Of a stretch of 58,209 nt of DNA, positions 7,671-16,579 are shown one piece after another; within the stretch, counting starts at the first letter, position 1; each line of letters begins with the position of its first letter. The notes beneath the pieces were generated by a model. That model saw nothing but the letters and a program-made list of their open reading frames with translations. It made no database searches and was not told the origin of the DNA. The position numbers and the translations under genes are program-made. The stretch is from an uncultured Chiayiivirga sp. (GTDB lineage Bacteria > Pseudomonadota > Gammaproteobacteria > Xanthomonadales > Xanthomonadaceae), in contig CAKSZJ010000020.1 of assembly GCA_934525595.1 (NCBI GenBank), positions 1 through 58,209 of the forward strand, read 5' to 3'.

Positions 7671-9005
7671 TTGCGCTGGGACGTGGACATCGGGGTGGCG
7701 GGGGCCGGCTTTTCCGGGCTGGCGTTCTGCACGGCGCTGCTGACGCGCGACGCTGCGCTGCGCGTGGCGCAGTTCGGCGAGGCCGGACAGTTCGGTACCG
7801 GCCTCGCCTACGGCCCGGCCGCCGGTCGCTTCCTGCTCAACTCGCGTGCCGACCAGATGGGCCTCGACGCTGCGGAGCCCGGCGGATTCGCCGACTGGCT
7901 GGGGCTGGAAGGCGAGGCGCGGCGGAGCTTCCAGCCGCGCGCCGTCTTCGGGCGCTACCTCAAGGCGTGCAGCGAGCAGCTGGCGCGCACGCACGGCGAT
8001 CGGCTGCGGCAGGTGCCGCTGAAGCTGGTCGCCGCGGAGCGGCACGGCGACGGCTGGCGCGTGCGCGACGAGGCCGGGAGCGTGCTCGCGTGCCGCACCC
8101 TGGTGCTGGCCTGCGGCGCCCTGCCGGCCCGGCCGCTGCCGCCGGTCGTCGCGGCGGGGCTGGAGGGCGACCGCGACGTGATCGTCGATGCGCTGATTCC
8201 CGGCGCGCTTCGGCACGTCGATCCGGACGGCCAGGTGCTGATCGCCGGTACCGGCCCGACCATGATCGACGCCGCGCTCGGCCTGCTGGAGCAGGGCCAT
8301 CGCGGCCGCATCCTGGCCTTTTCACGCCGCGGACTGATTCCGCTGCCGCACCTGGAATCCCCGGCGCCCGCGTTGCCGCCGCCGCCGATGGCACGGGTCG
8401 ACGCGCGCGGCGGGCTTGCCATGCTGCGACACCTGGCGATCGAACAGGGCGACTGGCGCCCTGCCATGGATGGCCTGCGCGGCCAGTTCGCCGAGCTGTG
8501 GCGGCGCGCCGATGCGCCGCAGCGGCGGCGCTTCCTGCGTCACGTTGCGGCGTACTGGTCGGTGCACCGGCATCGTCTTCCGCCGCAGCAGTGGCAGCGG
8601 CTGGAGGCGGCGATCGCGCGCGGGCAGCTGCAGATCCACGCCGCGCGTCTGGAGGCCGTGGCCCGCGATGCGGACGGTTTGAGGGTCACCCTGCTGCCGC
8701 GCTGCGGGAATGCGCGGAACCTCGCCGCGGCGGCGCTGGTGCAGGCGACCGGCTTCGGCAGCCGGCTGGCCGACAACCCGCTGCTGGCCACGCTGCTCGA
8801 CGGCGGCTGGCTGCGACCCGATCCGCTCGCGCTCGGCGCCGATGTGGATGCCGCAGGCCGTGCCCTGGACCACGCGGGGCGGCCGTTGGAATCGCTGTAC
8901 CTCCTCGGTGCGCTGACCCGCGGGGAAGCCTGGGAAATCACCGCCGTGCCGGAGCTGCGCCAGGCCGCCGACCGCCTCGGCGCGCACCTTCTTGCTTCGA
9001 CCTGA
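7671..9005 (+). CDS. FAD/NAD(P)-binding protein (NAD_binding_9-like)
   Basis: About 444 residues. The N-terminus has a Rossmann dinucleotide fingerprint VAGAGFSG (residues 9-16) and the LLNSRADQMGL segment seen in FAD/NAD(P)-binding proteins of the NAD_binding_9 type. A second nucleotide-binding loop VLIAGTGPTMID lies near residues 188-199. The C-terminus has YLLGALTRGEAWEITAVPELR, typical of this family. The start is uncertain: TTG at 7671 gives the full fold, and GTG at 7683 is an alternative; no strong ribosome site is visible. It follows the broken cysteine dioxygenase by 15 bases, so it may act in oxidation of the same sulfur compound. That link is inference. Confidence 0.75.
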   Translation: MRWDVDIGVAGAGFSGLAFCTALLTRDAALRVAQFGEAGQFGTGLAYGPAAGRFLLNSRADQMGLDAAEPGGFADWLGLEGEARRSFQPRAVFGRYLKACSEQLARTHGDRLRQVPLKLVAAERHGDGWRVRDEAGSVLACRTLVLACGALPARPLPPVVAAGLEGDRDVIVDALIPGALRHVDPDGQVLIAGTGPTMIDAALGLLEQGHRGRILAFSRRGLIPLPHLESPAPALPPPPMARVDARGGLAMLRHLAIEQGDWRPAMDGLRGQFAELWRRADAPQRRRFLRHVAAYWSVHRHRLPPQQWQRLEAAIARGQLQIHAARLEAVARDADGLRVTLLPRCGNARNLAAAALVQATGFGSRLADNPLLATLLDGGWLRPDPLALGADVDAAGRALDHAGRPLESLYLLGALTRGEAWEITAVPELRQAADRLGAHLLAST

Positions 9006-9059
9006 GCCGCGACCGCGCGGCGCCGGATCCGCGCGCATGGGCATCCGCTGACGTAGGGG

Positions 9060-9076
9060 TGCGACACTCGGTCGCA
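9060..9076. promoter_or_regulatory. Candidate operator upstream of the copper receptor gene
   Basis: Inverted repeat TGCGAC-ACTCG-GTCGCA (6-base arms, 5-base spacer), 63 bases upstream of the chosen start codon. A -10-like TTTAAT lies at 9117-9122. The spacing places the palindrome just upstream of where a -35 element would sit, a usual position for an activator. The binding protein is unknown. Confidence 0.4.
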
Positions 9077-9138
9077 TCGTGCCGGGAGTCTCACCTTCCT
9101 ACCATTTGCACAGCGTTTTAATGGACTGGAAGCGAGCG

Positions 9139-11307
9139 ATGGACGCGTGTTGCAAGACCGCCGTGCGGCGGAATCGGGTGTGGGCGGTGCTGCCGCTGAT
9201 GGTGATGCCGCTGCCGGTGTGGGCCGCCGAGGCGAGCCTCGACGCCCGCGCCCTTGACGCCATCGTGGTGACCGCGCAGGCACCGGACGACGGCGTGGCC
9301 TGGGAAACCGATCCCAAGCTGCCGCGCCAGCCGGTGCCGGCCAGCGACGGTGCCGATTACCTCAAGACCATCCCCGGCTTCACCGCGATCCGCAACGGCG
9401 GCAGCAACGGCGACCCGGTGCTGCGCGGCATGTTCGGCTCGCGCCTGAATCTTCTTTCCAACAACGGCAGCATGCCCGGCGCCTGCCCGGCGCGGATGGA
9501 CAACCCGATGTCCTACGTGGCACCGGAAACCTTCGACCGGCTGGTGGTGGTGAAAGGCCCGCAGACGGTGCTCTGGGGGCCGGGAGCCTCGGCCGGCACG
9601 GTGCGCTTCGAGCGCGACGTGCCGCGCTTCGTGAATGAATCCGCGCGCGTTTCCGGCAGCGTGCTGGCCGGTTCGCACGGGCGCCGCGATGCCGTGGTGG
9701 ATGCCACCGCCGGCATGGCGCAGGGCTATGTGCGATTGAGCGGCAACACCTCGCGCGCCGATGACTACGAAGCCGGCGACGGCCAGCGCGTGCCGTCGCA
9801 GTGGGACAAGTGGAATGCCGACGTGGCCTTCGGCTGGACCCCGGACGAGGACACCCTGATCGAGCTGGGCCTCGGGCGTGGCGATGGCGAGGCGCGCTAT
9901 GCCGGCCGCGGCATGGATGGTTCGATGTTCGACCGCGACTCGGCTTCGCTGCGTTTCGAAAAGTCCGGCTTCGGTGGCGTGCTGCGGCGGGTCGAGGCGA
10001 GCGCGTACCGGAATCAGGTCGATCACGTGATGGACAACTACACCCTGCGCGATCCGAATCCGATGAGCATGATGCCGATGCCTATGGCCGCCGATGTGGA
10101 TCGTCTCACCCGGGGCGGGCGCGCGGCGCTGGAGTTCGCGGGGGCCGATTGGCAGGTCACCACCGGCGTGGATGCGCAGAACAGCCGGCTCCGCAGCCGC
10201 AGCAGCATGGGCCGCGGCGATGCGTATCGCCAGCAGCCCTGGGCGGACGATGCCGACCTGCGCAATCGCGGCCTGTTCGCCGAAGCGGTGCTGGATCGCG
10301 GACCGCATTCGCGCTGGATCGCCGGCCTGCGCGCCGACCGCGCCAGCGCGCGCGACCTGCGCATGGCCGCCGGCTCCGGCCATCACCACATGGATGCCGG
10401 TGCAAAGCAGGGCGGCCACGACGATCATGGCGACCCCGGCCACGCCGTTGAGCGGCAGCGCAGGCAAACCCTCGGCAGCGGCTTTCTGCGGCACGAATGG
10501 CGCGGCGCGCATGGGTTCACCGGCTATGCCGGCGTCGGCCACGCGCGCCGCATGCCCGACTACTGGGAGCTGTTCTCGCCCGAGGCCGGACCGATGGGCT
10601 CGGAAAATGCGTTCGAGGGCGTGCAGCCGGAGCGCACCACCCAGCTCGACGTCGGCCTCAACTACCGCTCGCAGCGCCTGGATGCCTGGGTGAGCGCGTA
10701 CTACGGCCGCATCGACGACTACATCCTGTTCCACTACGCCGCGGCCGGGCACGGGCACGGCGGGCACGGTCATGCCGGGCAGAAGCACGGCGGCAACGAT
10801 CACGACATGCCGCCGGGCAATCGCGCGATGAACGTGGACGCGGGAATCCGCGGGGCCGAGGCCGGTGTCCAGTACCGCCCGGTGGATCCGCTGAGCCTCG
10901 GGGCCACGTTGGCCTACGCCTGGGGCGAGAACCGCGACGCCGGCACCGCGCTGCCGCAGATGCCGCCGCTGGAAGTGCGCATGAGCGCCGCCTGGCAGGC
11001 GGAAGGCTGGAATCTCGGCCTGCTGTGGCGCGTGGTCGATGCGCAGGACCGCGTGGCCGAAGGGCAGGGCAACGTGGTGGGGCAGGACATTTCCGCCAGC
11101 AAGGGCTTTGGCACCCTGTCGCTCAACGGCAGCCTGCGCCTGGGCGACCTGTGGCGGCTGTCGGCCGGCATCGACAACCTGTTCGACCGCGCCTACAGCG
11201 AGCACCTGAATCTCGCCGGCAGCGCCGATTTCGGCTATCCGGCCGATCCGGTGCGCATCCTCGAACCGGGTCGCACCCTCTGGCTGAAACTGGACTTCAG
11301 CTATTGA
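9139..11307 (+). CDS. TonB-dependent copper receptor, OprC-like
   Basis: 722 residues from ATG 9139, chosen because GGAAG at 9128-9132 gives a good ribosome site and the protein then starts with a compact signal peptide (cleavage near WAA, residue 30). GTG 9079 and ATG 9121 are in-frame alternatives. A TonB-box-like AIVVTAQ and a plug domain follow. The plug contains CPARM (C116-M120), matching the CxxxM copper site described for Pseudomonas OprC, with a further Met at 124. External loops are metal-rich: NPMSMMPMPM at about 307-316, a His/Asp run at about 414-436 and another at about 537-564. The barrel ends with the expected terminal aromatic. Predicted role: outer-membrane uptake of copper using TonB energy. 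First gene of a tight cluster; the next starts 13 bases later. Confidence 0.88.
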   Translation: MDACCKTAVRRNRVWAVLPLMVMPLPVWAAEASLDARALDAIVVTAQAPDDGVAWETDPKLPRQPVPASDGADYLKTIPGFTAIRNGGSNGDPVLRGMFGSRLNLLSNNGSMPGACPARMDNPMSYVAPETFDRLVVVKGPQTVLWGPGASAGTVRFERDVPRFVNESARVSGSVLAGSHGRRDAVVDATAGMAQGYVRLSGNTSRADDYEAGDGQRVPSQWDKWNADVAFGWTPDEDTLIELGLGRGDGEARYAGRGMDGSMFDRDSASLRFEKSGFGGVLRRVEASAYRNQVDHVMDNYTLRDPNPMSMMPMPMAADVDRLTRGGRAALEFAGADWQVTTGVDAQNSRLRSRSSMGRGDAYRQQPWADDADLRNRGLFAEAVLDRGPHSRWIAGLRADRASARDLRMAAGSGHHHMDAGAKQGGHDDHGDPGHAVERQRRQTLGSGFLRHEWRGAHGFTGYAGVGHARRMPDYWELFSPEAGPMGSENAFEGVQPERTTQLDVGLNYRSQRLDAWVSAYYGRIDDYILFHYAAAGHGHGGHGHAGQKHGGNDHDMPPGNRAMNVDAGIRGAEAGVQYRPVDPLSLGATLAYAWGENRDAGTALPQMPPLEVRMSAAWQAEGWNLGLLWRVVDAQDRVAEGQGNVVGQDISASKGFGTLSLNGSLRLGDLWRLSAGIDNLFDRAYSEHLNLAGSADFGYPADPVRILEPGRTLWLKLDFSY

Positions 11308-11320
11308 TTGGGAGGTCGGC

Positions 11321-13462
11321 ATGTTGATCCATTTGCGGGCGACGCCGCGCGCGCCGCGGCTGTCGGCGGTCGTCGCGGTCGCACTGCTGTTTTCCGCCCC
11401 CGCTCTCGCGGACGCGGTTGCCGATGCCGACGTCGAGCGCGACAAGGCCGTCGTTCTCGATGAAGTCGAGGTGCGTGGCGTCGGGGACGCCCTCGAAATC
11501 CAGCGCGCGCTGACGCCGGGAGCCGTTGCCATCGTGGATGGCGAATCCTTCTATCGGCGTACGGTCAACCACCTGTCCGACGCATTGCGCTACGTGCCCG
11601 GCGTGTGGATGGAGAGCGGCACCGGTGGTGATGCCGTCTGGTTCTCCAGCCGCGGATCCAATCTGGACGCCACCGGCTATGACGGCAACGGTATCAAGCT
11701 GCTTCAGGACGGCCTGCCGGTGACGACCGCGGATGGAAACAACCACAACCGGGCGCTCGATCCGATGTCGGCACGACACCTCGTGGTCGCGCGCGGCGCC
11801 AATGTCCTGACCTACGGCGCCAGCAGTCTGGGCGGCGCGATCGATATCACCTCGCCCACCGCGCGCAACGGTGCCGGCAGCCAGGCGTTCTTCCTCGCCG
11901 GCAGCCACGGTCTGCGCAACGGGCGGGTGACGGCGGGCGGAGTAACTGGCGATTTCGACGCGCAGGTGACGCTGGATGCGAAGGAGCGCGATGGCTACCG
12001 CGAGCACAGCCGCCAGGAGCGCTCGGGCGTTTACGCCAACGGCGGCTGGCGGCCGTCCGGCGACTTCGACCTGCGCGTGTTCGCGACCTACATCGACAGC
12101 GACGAGGCGTTGGCCGGTCCGCTGACCCGCGCGCAGTTCGACGCTGACCCCTACCAGGCGCAGGCGACTGCGGTCACCGGGAACTTCCAGCTCAACGTGC
12201 GCACCAGCCGGCTGGCCGCCAAGGGCGACTGGCGCATCGACGACGACCGCCGTTTCGAGTTCGGCCTGTCCTGGGACGACCAGCATCTCTATCACCCCAT
12301 CGTCGACAAGGTCATGGTGGACTTCGACGGCCCCGGCCCGATGGAGCCGGTGGAGGTGTTCAGCCTGCTCAAGAACACCGACCAGCGCACGATGGCCGGC
12401 ATGGCGCGCTACAGCACCCGCCTCGGCAGCCACGACGTGCTGGCCGGCATCAATCTGGCCGACACGCACGAAACCGGCGGCCTTTACCGCAATGACGGCG
12501 GTCGCCGCAACGGGCTGTCCACCCTCGTGGACAACCGTTCCGGAAGCGTGGAGCTTTTCCTTGTGGACCGCTGGGGTTTCGCGCCCGACTGGACGCTGGT
12601 CTATGGCGCGCAGGGCGTGTTCACCCGTCGCGATGTGCGCAGCGTCACCGTCGCCACCGGCGCGTTGCAGAGCCCGAAGGGCGATTATTCTTCGATCAAC
12701 CCGCGCCTGGGCGTGATCCGTGCGCTTGGTGCGGACAGCGAGGTTTACGGCAGCCTGAGCCGGCTGTACGAGGCGCCCACCACGTTTGAGCTGGAGGACG
12801 ACGTGCGCGGCGGCGAGTCCACGCTCGATGCCATGCGCGGAGGCGTGGCCGAGTTCGGCGTGCGTGGCGCGTCCGGGGCAGGGGGCGGCGCCGCGCGCTG
12901 GCACTGGGACGTGTCGGCCTACTACGCGCGGATCCGCAACGAGATCCTGTCCGTGGACGATCCCGGCGCGCCTGGCACCAGCCTCTCGGCCAACATCGAT
13001 CGCACCGTCCACGCCGGCATCGAGGCCCTGTTTGGCGCGAGCGTGCCGCTGGGCGGCGCGCATCGCGTCGAACCGCTGGTCAGCGCGACGTACAACGCGT
13101 TCTCGTTCGATGGCGATGCGGTCTACGGCGACAACGACCTGCCGGCTGCGCCGGACTACGTGGTGCGCGGCGAGCTGATGTATCGCCACGACGGCGGTTT
13201 CCATGTCGGCCCGACCTTCGACCTGGTCGGCTCGCGCCACGCGGACTTCAGCAACGCCTACGCGGTGGGTTCGTACCGCCTGCTGGGCCTGCGCGCAGGC
13301 GTGGAGCGCGGGCGCTGGTCGGCGTTCGGCGAAGTGCGCAACGCGCTGGGCGAGAAGTACGTCGGCCTGCTGACCGTGCGCGACCGCGCAGGTGCGGACG
13401 ATGCCCTGCTGCAGGCCGGCGAGCCGCGCTCGGTCTATCTCGGCCTGCGGCTGAAGTTCTGA
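11321..13462 (+). CDS. TonB-dependent outer-membrane receptor, substrate unknown
   Basis: 713 residues with a signal peptide (about 1-31) and a strong GGGAGG ribosome site. The plug shows DEVEVRG, LRYVPGVWM and FSSRGSN; the TonB box is probably VLDEVEVRG. A 22-stranded barrel is implied by length and by the terminal LGLRLKF ending in Phe. Unlike the preceding receptor it has no His- or Met-rich loops, so it may bring in a chelated metal or another ligand. It lies between an OprC-like copper receptor (13 bases upstream) and a PepSY membrane protein (2 bases downstream), which suggests work in the same uptake pathway. The ligand cannot be read from the sequence. Confidence 0.85.
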   Translation: MLIHLRATPRAPRLSAVVAVALLFSAPALADAVADADVERDKAVVLDEVEVRGVGDALEIQRALTPGAVAIVDGESFYRRTVNHLSDALRYVPGVWMESGTGGDAVWFSSRGSNLDATGYDGNGIKLLQDGLPVTTADGNNHNRALDPMSARHLVVARGANVLTYGASSLGGAIDITSPTARNGAGSQAFFLAGSHGLRNGRVTAGGVTGDFDAQVTLDAKERDGYREHSRQERSGVYANGGWRPSGDFDLRVFATYIDSDEALAGPLTRAQFDADPYQAQATAVTGNFQLNVRTSRLAAKGDWRIDDDRRFEFGLSWDDQHLYHPIVDKVMVDFDGPGPMEPVEVFSLLKNTDQRTMAGMARYSTRLGSHDVLAGINLADTHETGGLYRNDGGRRNGLSTLVDNRSGSVELFLVDRWGFAPDWTLVYGAQGVFTRRDVRSVTVATGALQSPKGDYSSINPRLGVIRALGADSEVYGSLSRLYEAPTTFELEDDVRGGESTLDAMRGGVAEFGVRGASGAGGGAARWHWDVSAYYARIRNEILSVDDPGAPGTSLSANIDRTVHAGIEALFGASVPLGGAHRVEPLVSATYNAFSFDGDAVYGDNDLPAAPDYVVRGELMYRHDGGFHVGPTFDLVGSRHADFSNAYAVGSYRLLGLRAGVERGRWSAFGEVRNALGEKYVGLLTVRDRAGADDALLQAGEPRSVYLGLRLKF

Positions 13463-13464
13463 CG

Positions 13465-14754
13465 ATGGCCGGTCAGCGCGATGCCGCCAGCGGGCCGACG
13501 GTGCAAGGCGACCTGCGCCGTCGCGCCTGGCGCTGGCATTTCCTTGCCGCGCTGCTGGTGATCCCCTTCGTGCTCTGGCAGTCGGCCACGGGCGTGCTGT
13601 ACCTGTGGTCGGAACGCTGGATGGATCATCGTCACGCCGAGCTGCGCTTCGTCGAGGTGGCCGGTGACGTGGTGCCGCTCGATGCGCAGGTGCAGGCGGC
13701 GCGCGCGTTCCATGCAGGCCGGCAGGTCGGTGCCGTGCATGTGCCGGTCGATCCTTCGCGCAGCACGCAGGTCATGTTCAGCGACGACCGCGGCCTGCCG
13801 TTGGCGGCGTTCGTCGACCCGTATCGCGGCGTGCTGCTCGGGACCCTGGAAGGCAGCGCGTGGCCGGTGGGATGGAGCCGCAGCCTGCACGGCGGCTGGC
13901 CGCTGGGCGACGCCGGCAGCTGGCTGCTGGAGGTCGGCGCCTGCTGGACGATCGTGATGCTGCTTACGGGGCTGTACCTGTGGTGGCCGCGCAACGGGCG
14001 CGGCGTGCGCGCATTGCTGCCGCGCCTGCGCCGCGGCGGGCGAACGCTCCTGCGCGATCTGCACGCCTGCACGGCGGTGTGGTTCGCGCTGCTGATCGCG
14101 CTGTTCCTGTGCACGGCGATGCCGTGGACGAGTTTCTGGGGCGGCAAGGTCTTGCAGCCCGCGCTGCAGGTGCTGCAGCAGCAGGCCCCGCGCGCAGCGG
14201 GATTCGCGCCGGTGTTCGCCGGCGGTGCGCAGGGCGGGGCGAGTCTGCAAGCGATGCTCGACGCGGCCCGCGCGGACGGCCTGGATGGCGACCTGCTGTT
14301 CCTGATGGTGGACGGTCCGCCCGGCTCGGCGGTTTCCGTGCGCGAGGAGAAGGCGCGCTCGTCGCAGGAGCGATATCTGCTGATGGATCGCGGCGATGGT
14401 GGGGTGCTGGAGCGCGCCGACTGGAGCCGGTTTCCGGTCATGGCGAGGGCGGTCGCGACGGGCGTGGATATCCACGAGGCCAGCTATTTCGGGCGCGTCG
14501 GGCCGTGGATCAATACCGGCTTTGCGCTCGCCCTGGTCTGGCTGTGCGTCACCGGTGCGCTGTCGTGGTGGAAGCGCAGGCCGGCGGGGTCGCCGGGCGT
14601 GCCGCCGCGCGCCCGCGGACGCTGGCCGGGCTGGCTGCGGATCGTCGCGGCCGCCTTGTTCCTGCTGCTGCCGCTGCTGGCCCTGTCGGCCGCGGCGCTG
14701 TGGCTGGCCGAGTCCCTGTGGGCATGGAGGCGGCCGCACGGGAGGCGGGCATGA
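13465..14754 (+). CDS. PepSY-associated membrane protein
   Basis: 429 residues with a PepSY_TM arrangement. There is an N-terminal membrane helix after RRRAWRWHFLAALLVIPFVL, a second near WTIVMLLTGLYLWWP, a pair near LHACTAVWFALLIALFLC, and two more at the C-terminus around FALALVWLCVTGALSWW and LFLLLPLLALSAAALWL. Conserved His residues accompany the helices (RWHF, SLHGGWP, DLHA, DIHEAS). The family is commonly found beside siderophore or metal receptors and includes proteins proposed to reduce imported metal at the inner membrane. Two bases separate it from the TonB receptor, and its TGA overlaps the ATG of a mini-frame leading to the copper chaperone. A role in copper handling is inferred from context. 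Confidence 0.82.
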   Translation: MAGQRDAASGPTVQGDLRRRAWRWHFLAALLVIPFVLWQSATGVLYLWSERWMDHRHAELRFVEVAGDVVPLDAQVQAARAFHAGRQVGAVHVPVDPSRSTQVMFSDDRGLPLAAFVDPYRGVLLGTLEGSAWPVGWSRSLHGGWPLGDAGSWLLEVGACWTIVMLLTGLYLWWPRNGRGVRALLPRLRRGGRTLLRDLHACTAVWFALLIALFLCTAMPWTSFWGGKVLQPALQVLQQQAPRAAGFAPVFAGGAQGGASLQAMLDAARADGLDGDLLFLMVDGPPGSAVSVREEKARSSQERYLLMDRGDGGVLERADWSRFPVMARAVATGVDIHEASYFGRVGPWINTGFALALVWLCVTGALSWWKRRPAGSPGVPPRARGRWPGWLRIVAAALFLLLPLLALSAAALWLAESLWAWRRPHGRRA

Positions 14755-14795
14755 GCGCTGCGGCAGGCGGGTGGGAATCGGAGATGAATCGATGA
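14751..14795 (+). CDS. 14-residue mini-frame coupling two copper genes
   Basis: ATG at 14751 overlaps the PepSY-gene stop as ATGA, and its own TGA (14793-14795) overlaps the ATG of the copper chaperone, again as ATGA. The product would be MSAAAGGWESEMNR. It has no domain and is probably not a functional protein. The double overlap would let ribosomes leaving the PepSY gene re-initiate and arrive at the chaperone start. It could also be coincidence, because a GGAG site at about 14780 serves the chaperone directly. Confidence 0.3.
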   Translation: MSAAAGGWESEMNR

Positions 14796-15274
14796 CGATG
14801 AAATGGTTGGCATTGGCGCTGGCGCTTGTCGGACTGGCGGCGTGCGGCCGGGTCGAGCATCACGCGCGGATCGGCGAGCTGGAAGTGACGCTGCCGTGGT
14901 CGCGCGAGGTTTCTCCGCATGCACCGGTGGCGGCGGGGTTCCTGTCGATCCGCAATCGCGGGGAGGCCGACGACCGGCTCGTTGCCGTGCGCAGCGACGC
15001 CGTCGAGCGCGTGGAAATCCACGAACTGCGGCACGAGGACGGCATGGTGCGCATGCGCGAACTCGCCGAAGGGTTGCCGCTGCCCGGCGGTGCCACGGTG
15101 GAACTCAAGCCGGGTGGCCACCACCTGATGTTCTTCGCTCCGGGCAATGCCTTCACGGCAGGCCGCCGGGTCAAGGCGACGCTGGTGTTCGCCGCGGCGG
15201 GGGAGCTGGAGGTCATGTTCGACGTCAGGTTGGTCGCGGCCGACAGCGACAGGCCGGCACGGCCGCATCATTGA
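14792..15274 (+). CDS. PCu(A)C-family periplasmic copper chaperone (lipoprotein)
   Basis: 160 residues. The signal sequence ends in GLAAC, making Cys18 a probable lipid-anchored residue. The copper site of the family is visible: H77, then M88 after ten residues, then HHLM giving H111 and M113. The M-to-H interval is one residue longer than the usual 21. The surrounding FLSIRN, VELKPGGHH and MFF elements are typical of PCu(A)C. Such proteins bind Cu(I) and deliver it to the CuA centre of cytochrome oxidase. The gene follows the PepSY membrane protein with overlapping start/stop signals, completing a route from outer membrane to respiratory-enzyme assembly. Confidence 0.9.
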   Translation: MTMKWLALALALVGLAACGRVEHHARIGELEVTLPWSREVSPHAPVAAGFLSIRNRGEADDRLVAVRSDAVERVEIHELRHEDGMVRMRELAEGLPLPGGATVELKPGGHHLMFFAPGNAFTAGRRVKATLVFAAAGELEVMFDVRLVAADSDRPARPHH

Positions 15275-15358
15275 GGGCGTGGTAACTCCCGCCGGCAATC
15301 GCTTTTTCCGCTCACCGGCGCCGATGGCAGCGACGCATCCCGGTGGCATGCTGTCGGC

Positions 15359-16579
15359 ATGAGTACCGATCGCACTTCGCTTATCGCCACGCTCGTCACG
15401 CTGCGCTGGCTCTCGGTGGCCGGGCAGGCGGTAGCGGTGGCCGCGGTGGTGTTCGCGCTGGGCGTGCCGCTGCCGCTCGTGCCGATGGCGCTGGCGATCG
15501 CGCTGCTGGCCGCGTTCAATGTCTATGCGATGCGGCGCGCGCGGCGCGCTGACGAGCCGGCCGCCGCCGAAGTGTTCGCACACATCGCGGTCGACGTTGC
15601 CGAGCTGGCTTTCCTGATCGGCTGCAGCGGCGGGCCGGCCAATCCCTTCACCTCGCTGTTCCTGGTGCCGATCGCCTTCGCCGCGCTGGCGCTGCCGCGT
15701 CGCTGGATCCTTGCGGCGGCGCTGCTGTGCGGGCTCGGCTACGCGCTTGCGGCGGCGTTCGGCCGGCCGTTGCCGCACGTGCACGGCGTGGCGATGGACA
15801 GCTTCGACCTGCACCTGTGGGGCATGGCCGCCAATTTCGTGATTTCCGCCGCGGTGTTTTCCGGCATCCTCGCGCGCATGGCGCGCCAGCGGCGTGTGCG
15901 CGAGGCGGAGCTCGCGCGGCTGCGCGAACGCTTCGCGCGCGACGAGGGCATCCTCGCGCTCGCCACCCACGCCGCCTCGGTCGCGCACGAACTCAATACC
16001 CCGCTGGCAACGATGCTGATGGCGCTGGACGAACTGGACGCGGAGGACCTGCCCGATGCGCTCGCGGACGATCTCGCGCTGATCCACGCGCTGGCCGAAA
16101 CCTGCCGTGATCGGGTGCGCGAGCTGGCGCGCGCGGCGCAGCGCGGCGAGGACATCGATCCCGAGCAGGTGGTATCGCGCTGGCAGCTGCTGCGGCCCGC
16201 GGTGGTGCTGGAGCGCGAGGCGACGCTGCCTGCCGGCCTGCGCGTGGACGCCGCGGTCGGCCACCTGCTGCGCGTGCTGCTCGACAACGCCGCCGACGCC
16301 GGTGCCGCCGCGGGCGACGCGCGGGTCACGCTCGGGCTGCGGTGCGAGGACGGCTGGCTGCTGGGCCGGGTGCGCGATCGCGGCTTCGGCATCGACTCCG
16401 AACGCGCGCTGCGCGACGATCCGCGCGGCAGCGCCAAGCCGGATGGTCTGGGCGTGGGCCTGGCGCTGTCGCGCGCGGCGCTGGAGCGCATCGGTGGCGA
16501 AATGCGTCTGGATCCGGCGGAAGGTGGCGGCACCTGCGTGCGTCTGCGCGTGCCTCTACGCGATGCGGAGCCGGGCTGA
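15359..16579 (+). CDS. RegB/PrrB-type redox sensor histidine kinase
   Basis: 406 residues with six predicted membrane segments in the first about 175. The loop GGPANPF at 91-97 matches the GGXXNPF quinone-binding motif of RegB. The phospho-acceptor is H210 in VAHELNTPLAT. C249 (ETCRD) lies 39 residues later, close to the position of RegB Cys265, the redox-active cysteine whose spacing in RegB is 40. The ATP-binding domain shows DNAADAG, RDRGFGI and GLGVGLALSRA. RegB kinases sense quinone pool and redox state and phosphorylate RegA. The stop codon overlaps the response-regulator start by one base. It lies 84 bases after the copper chaperone on the same strand. Confidence 0.9.
   Translation: MSTDRTSLIATLVTLRWLSVAGQAVAVAAVVFALGVPLPLVPMALAIALLAAFNVYAMRRARRADEPAAAEVFAHIAVDVAELAFLIGCSGGPANPFTSLFLVPIAFAALALPRRWILAAALLCGLGYALAAAFGRPLPHVHGVAMDSFDLHLWGMAANFVISAAVFSGILARMARQRRVREAELARLRERFARDEGILALATHAASVAHELNTPLATMLMALDELDAEDLPDALADDLALIHALAETCRDRVRELARAAQRGEDIDPEQVVSRWQLLRPAVVLEREATLPAGLRVDAAVGHLLRVLLDNAADAGAAAGDARVTLGLRCEDGWLLGRVRDRGFGIDSERALRDDPRGSAKPDGLGVGLALSRAALERIGGEMRLDPAEGGGTCVRLRVPLRDAEPG

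Noticed and set aside
9118..11532. 804-codon minus-strand open frame across the copper receptor
   Set aside because: High G+C keeps antisense frames open; the product is low-complexity His/Arg/Ala and overlaps a well-supported receptor gene.
15275..15358. Possible terminator with a TTTTT run between the copper chaperone and the redox kinase
   Set aside because: The best stem (GGCG-T-GG with CCCGCC) has a bulge and lies about ten bases from the T-run, so intrinsic termination is not supported.
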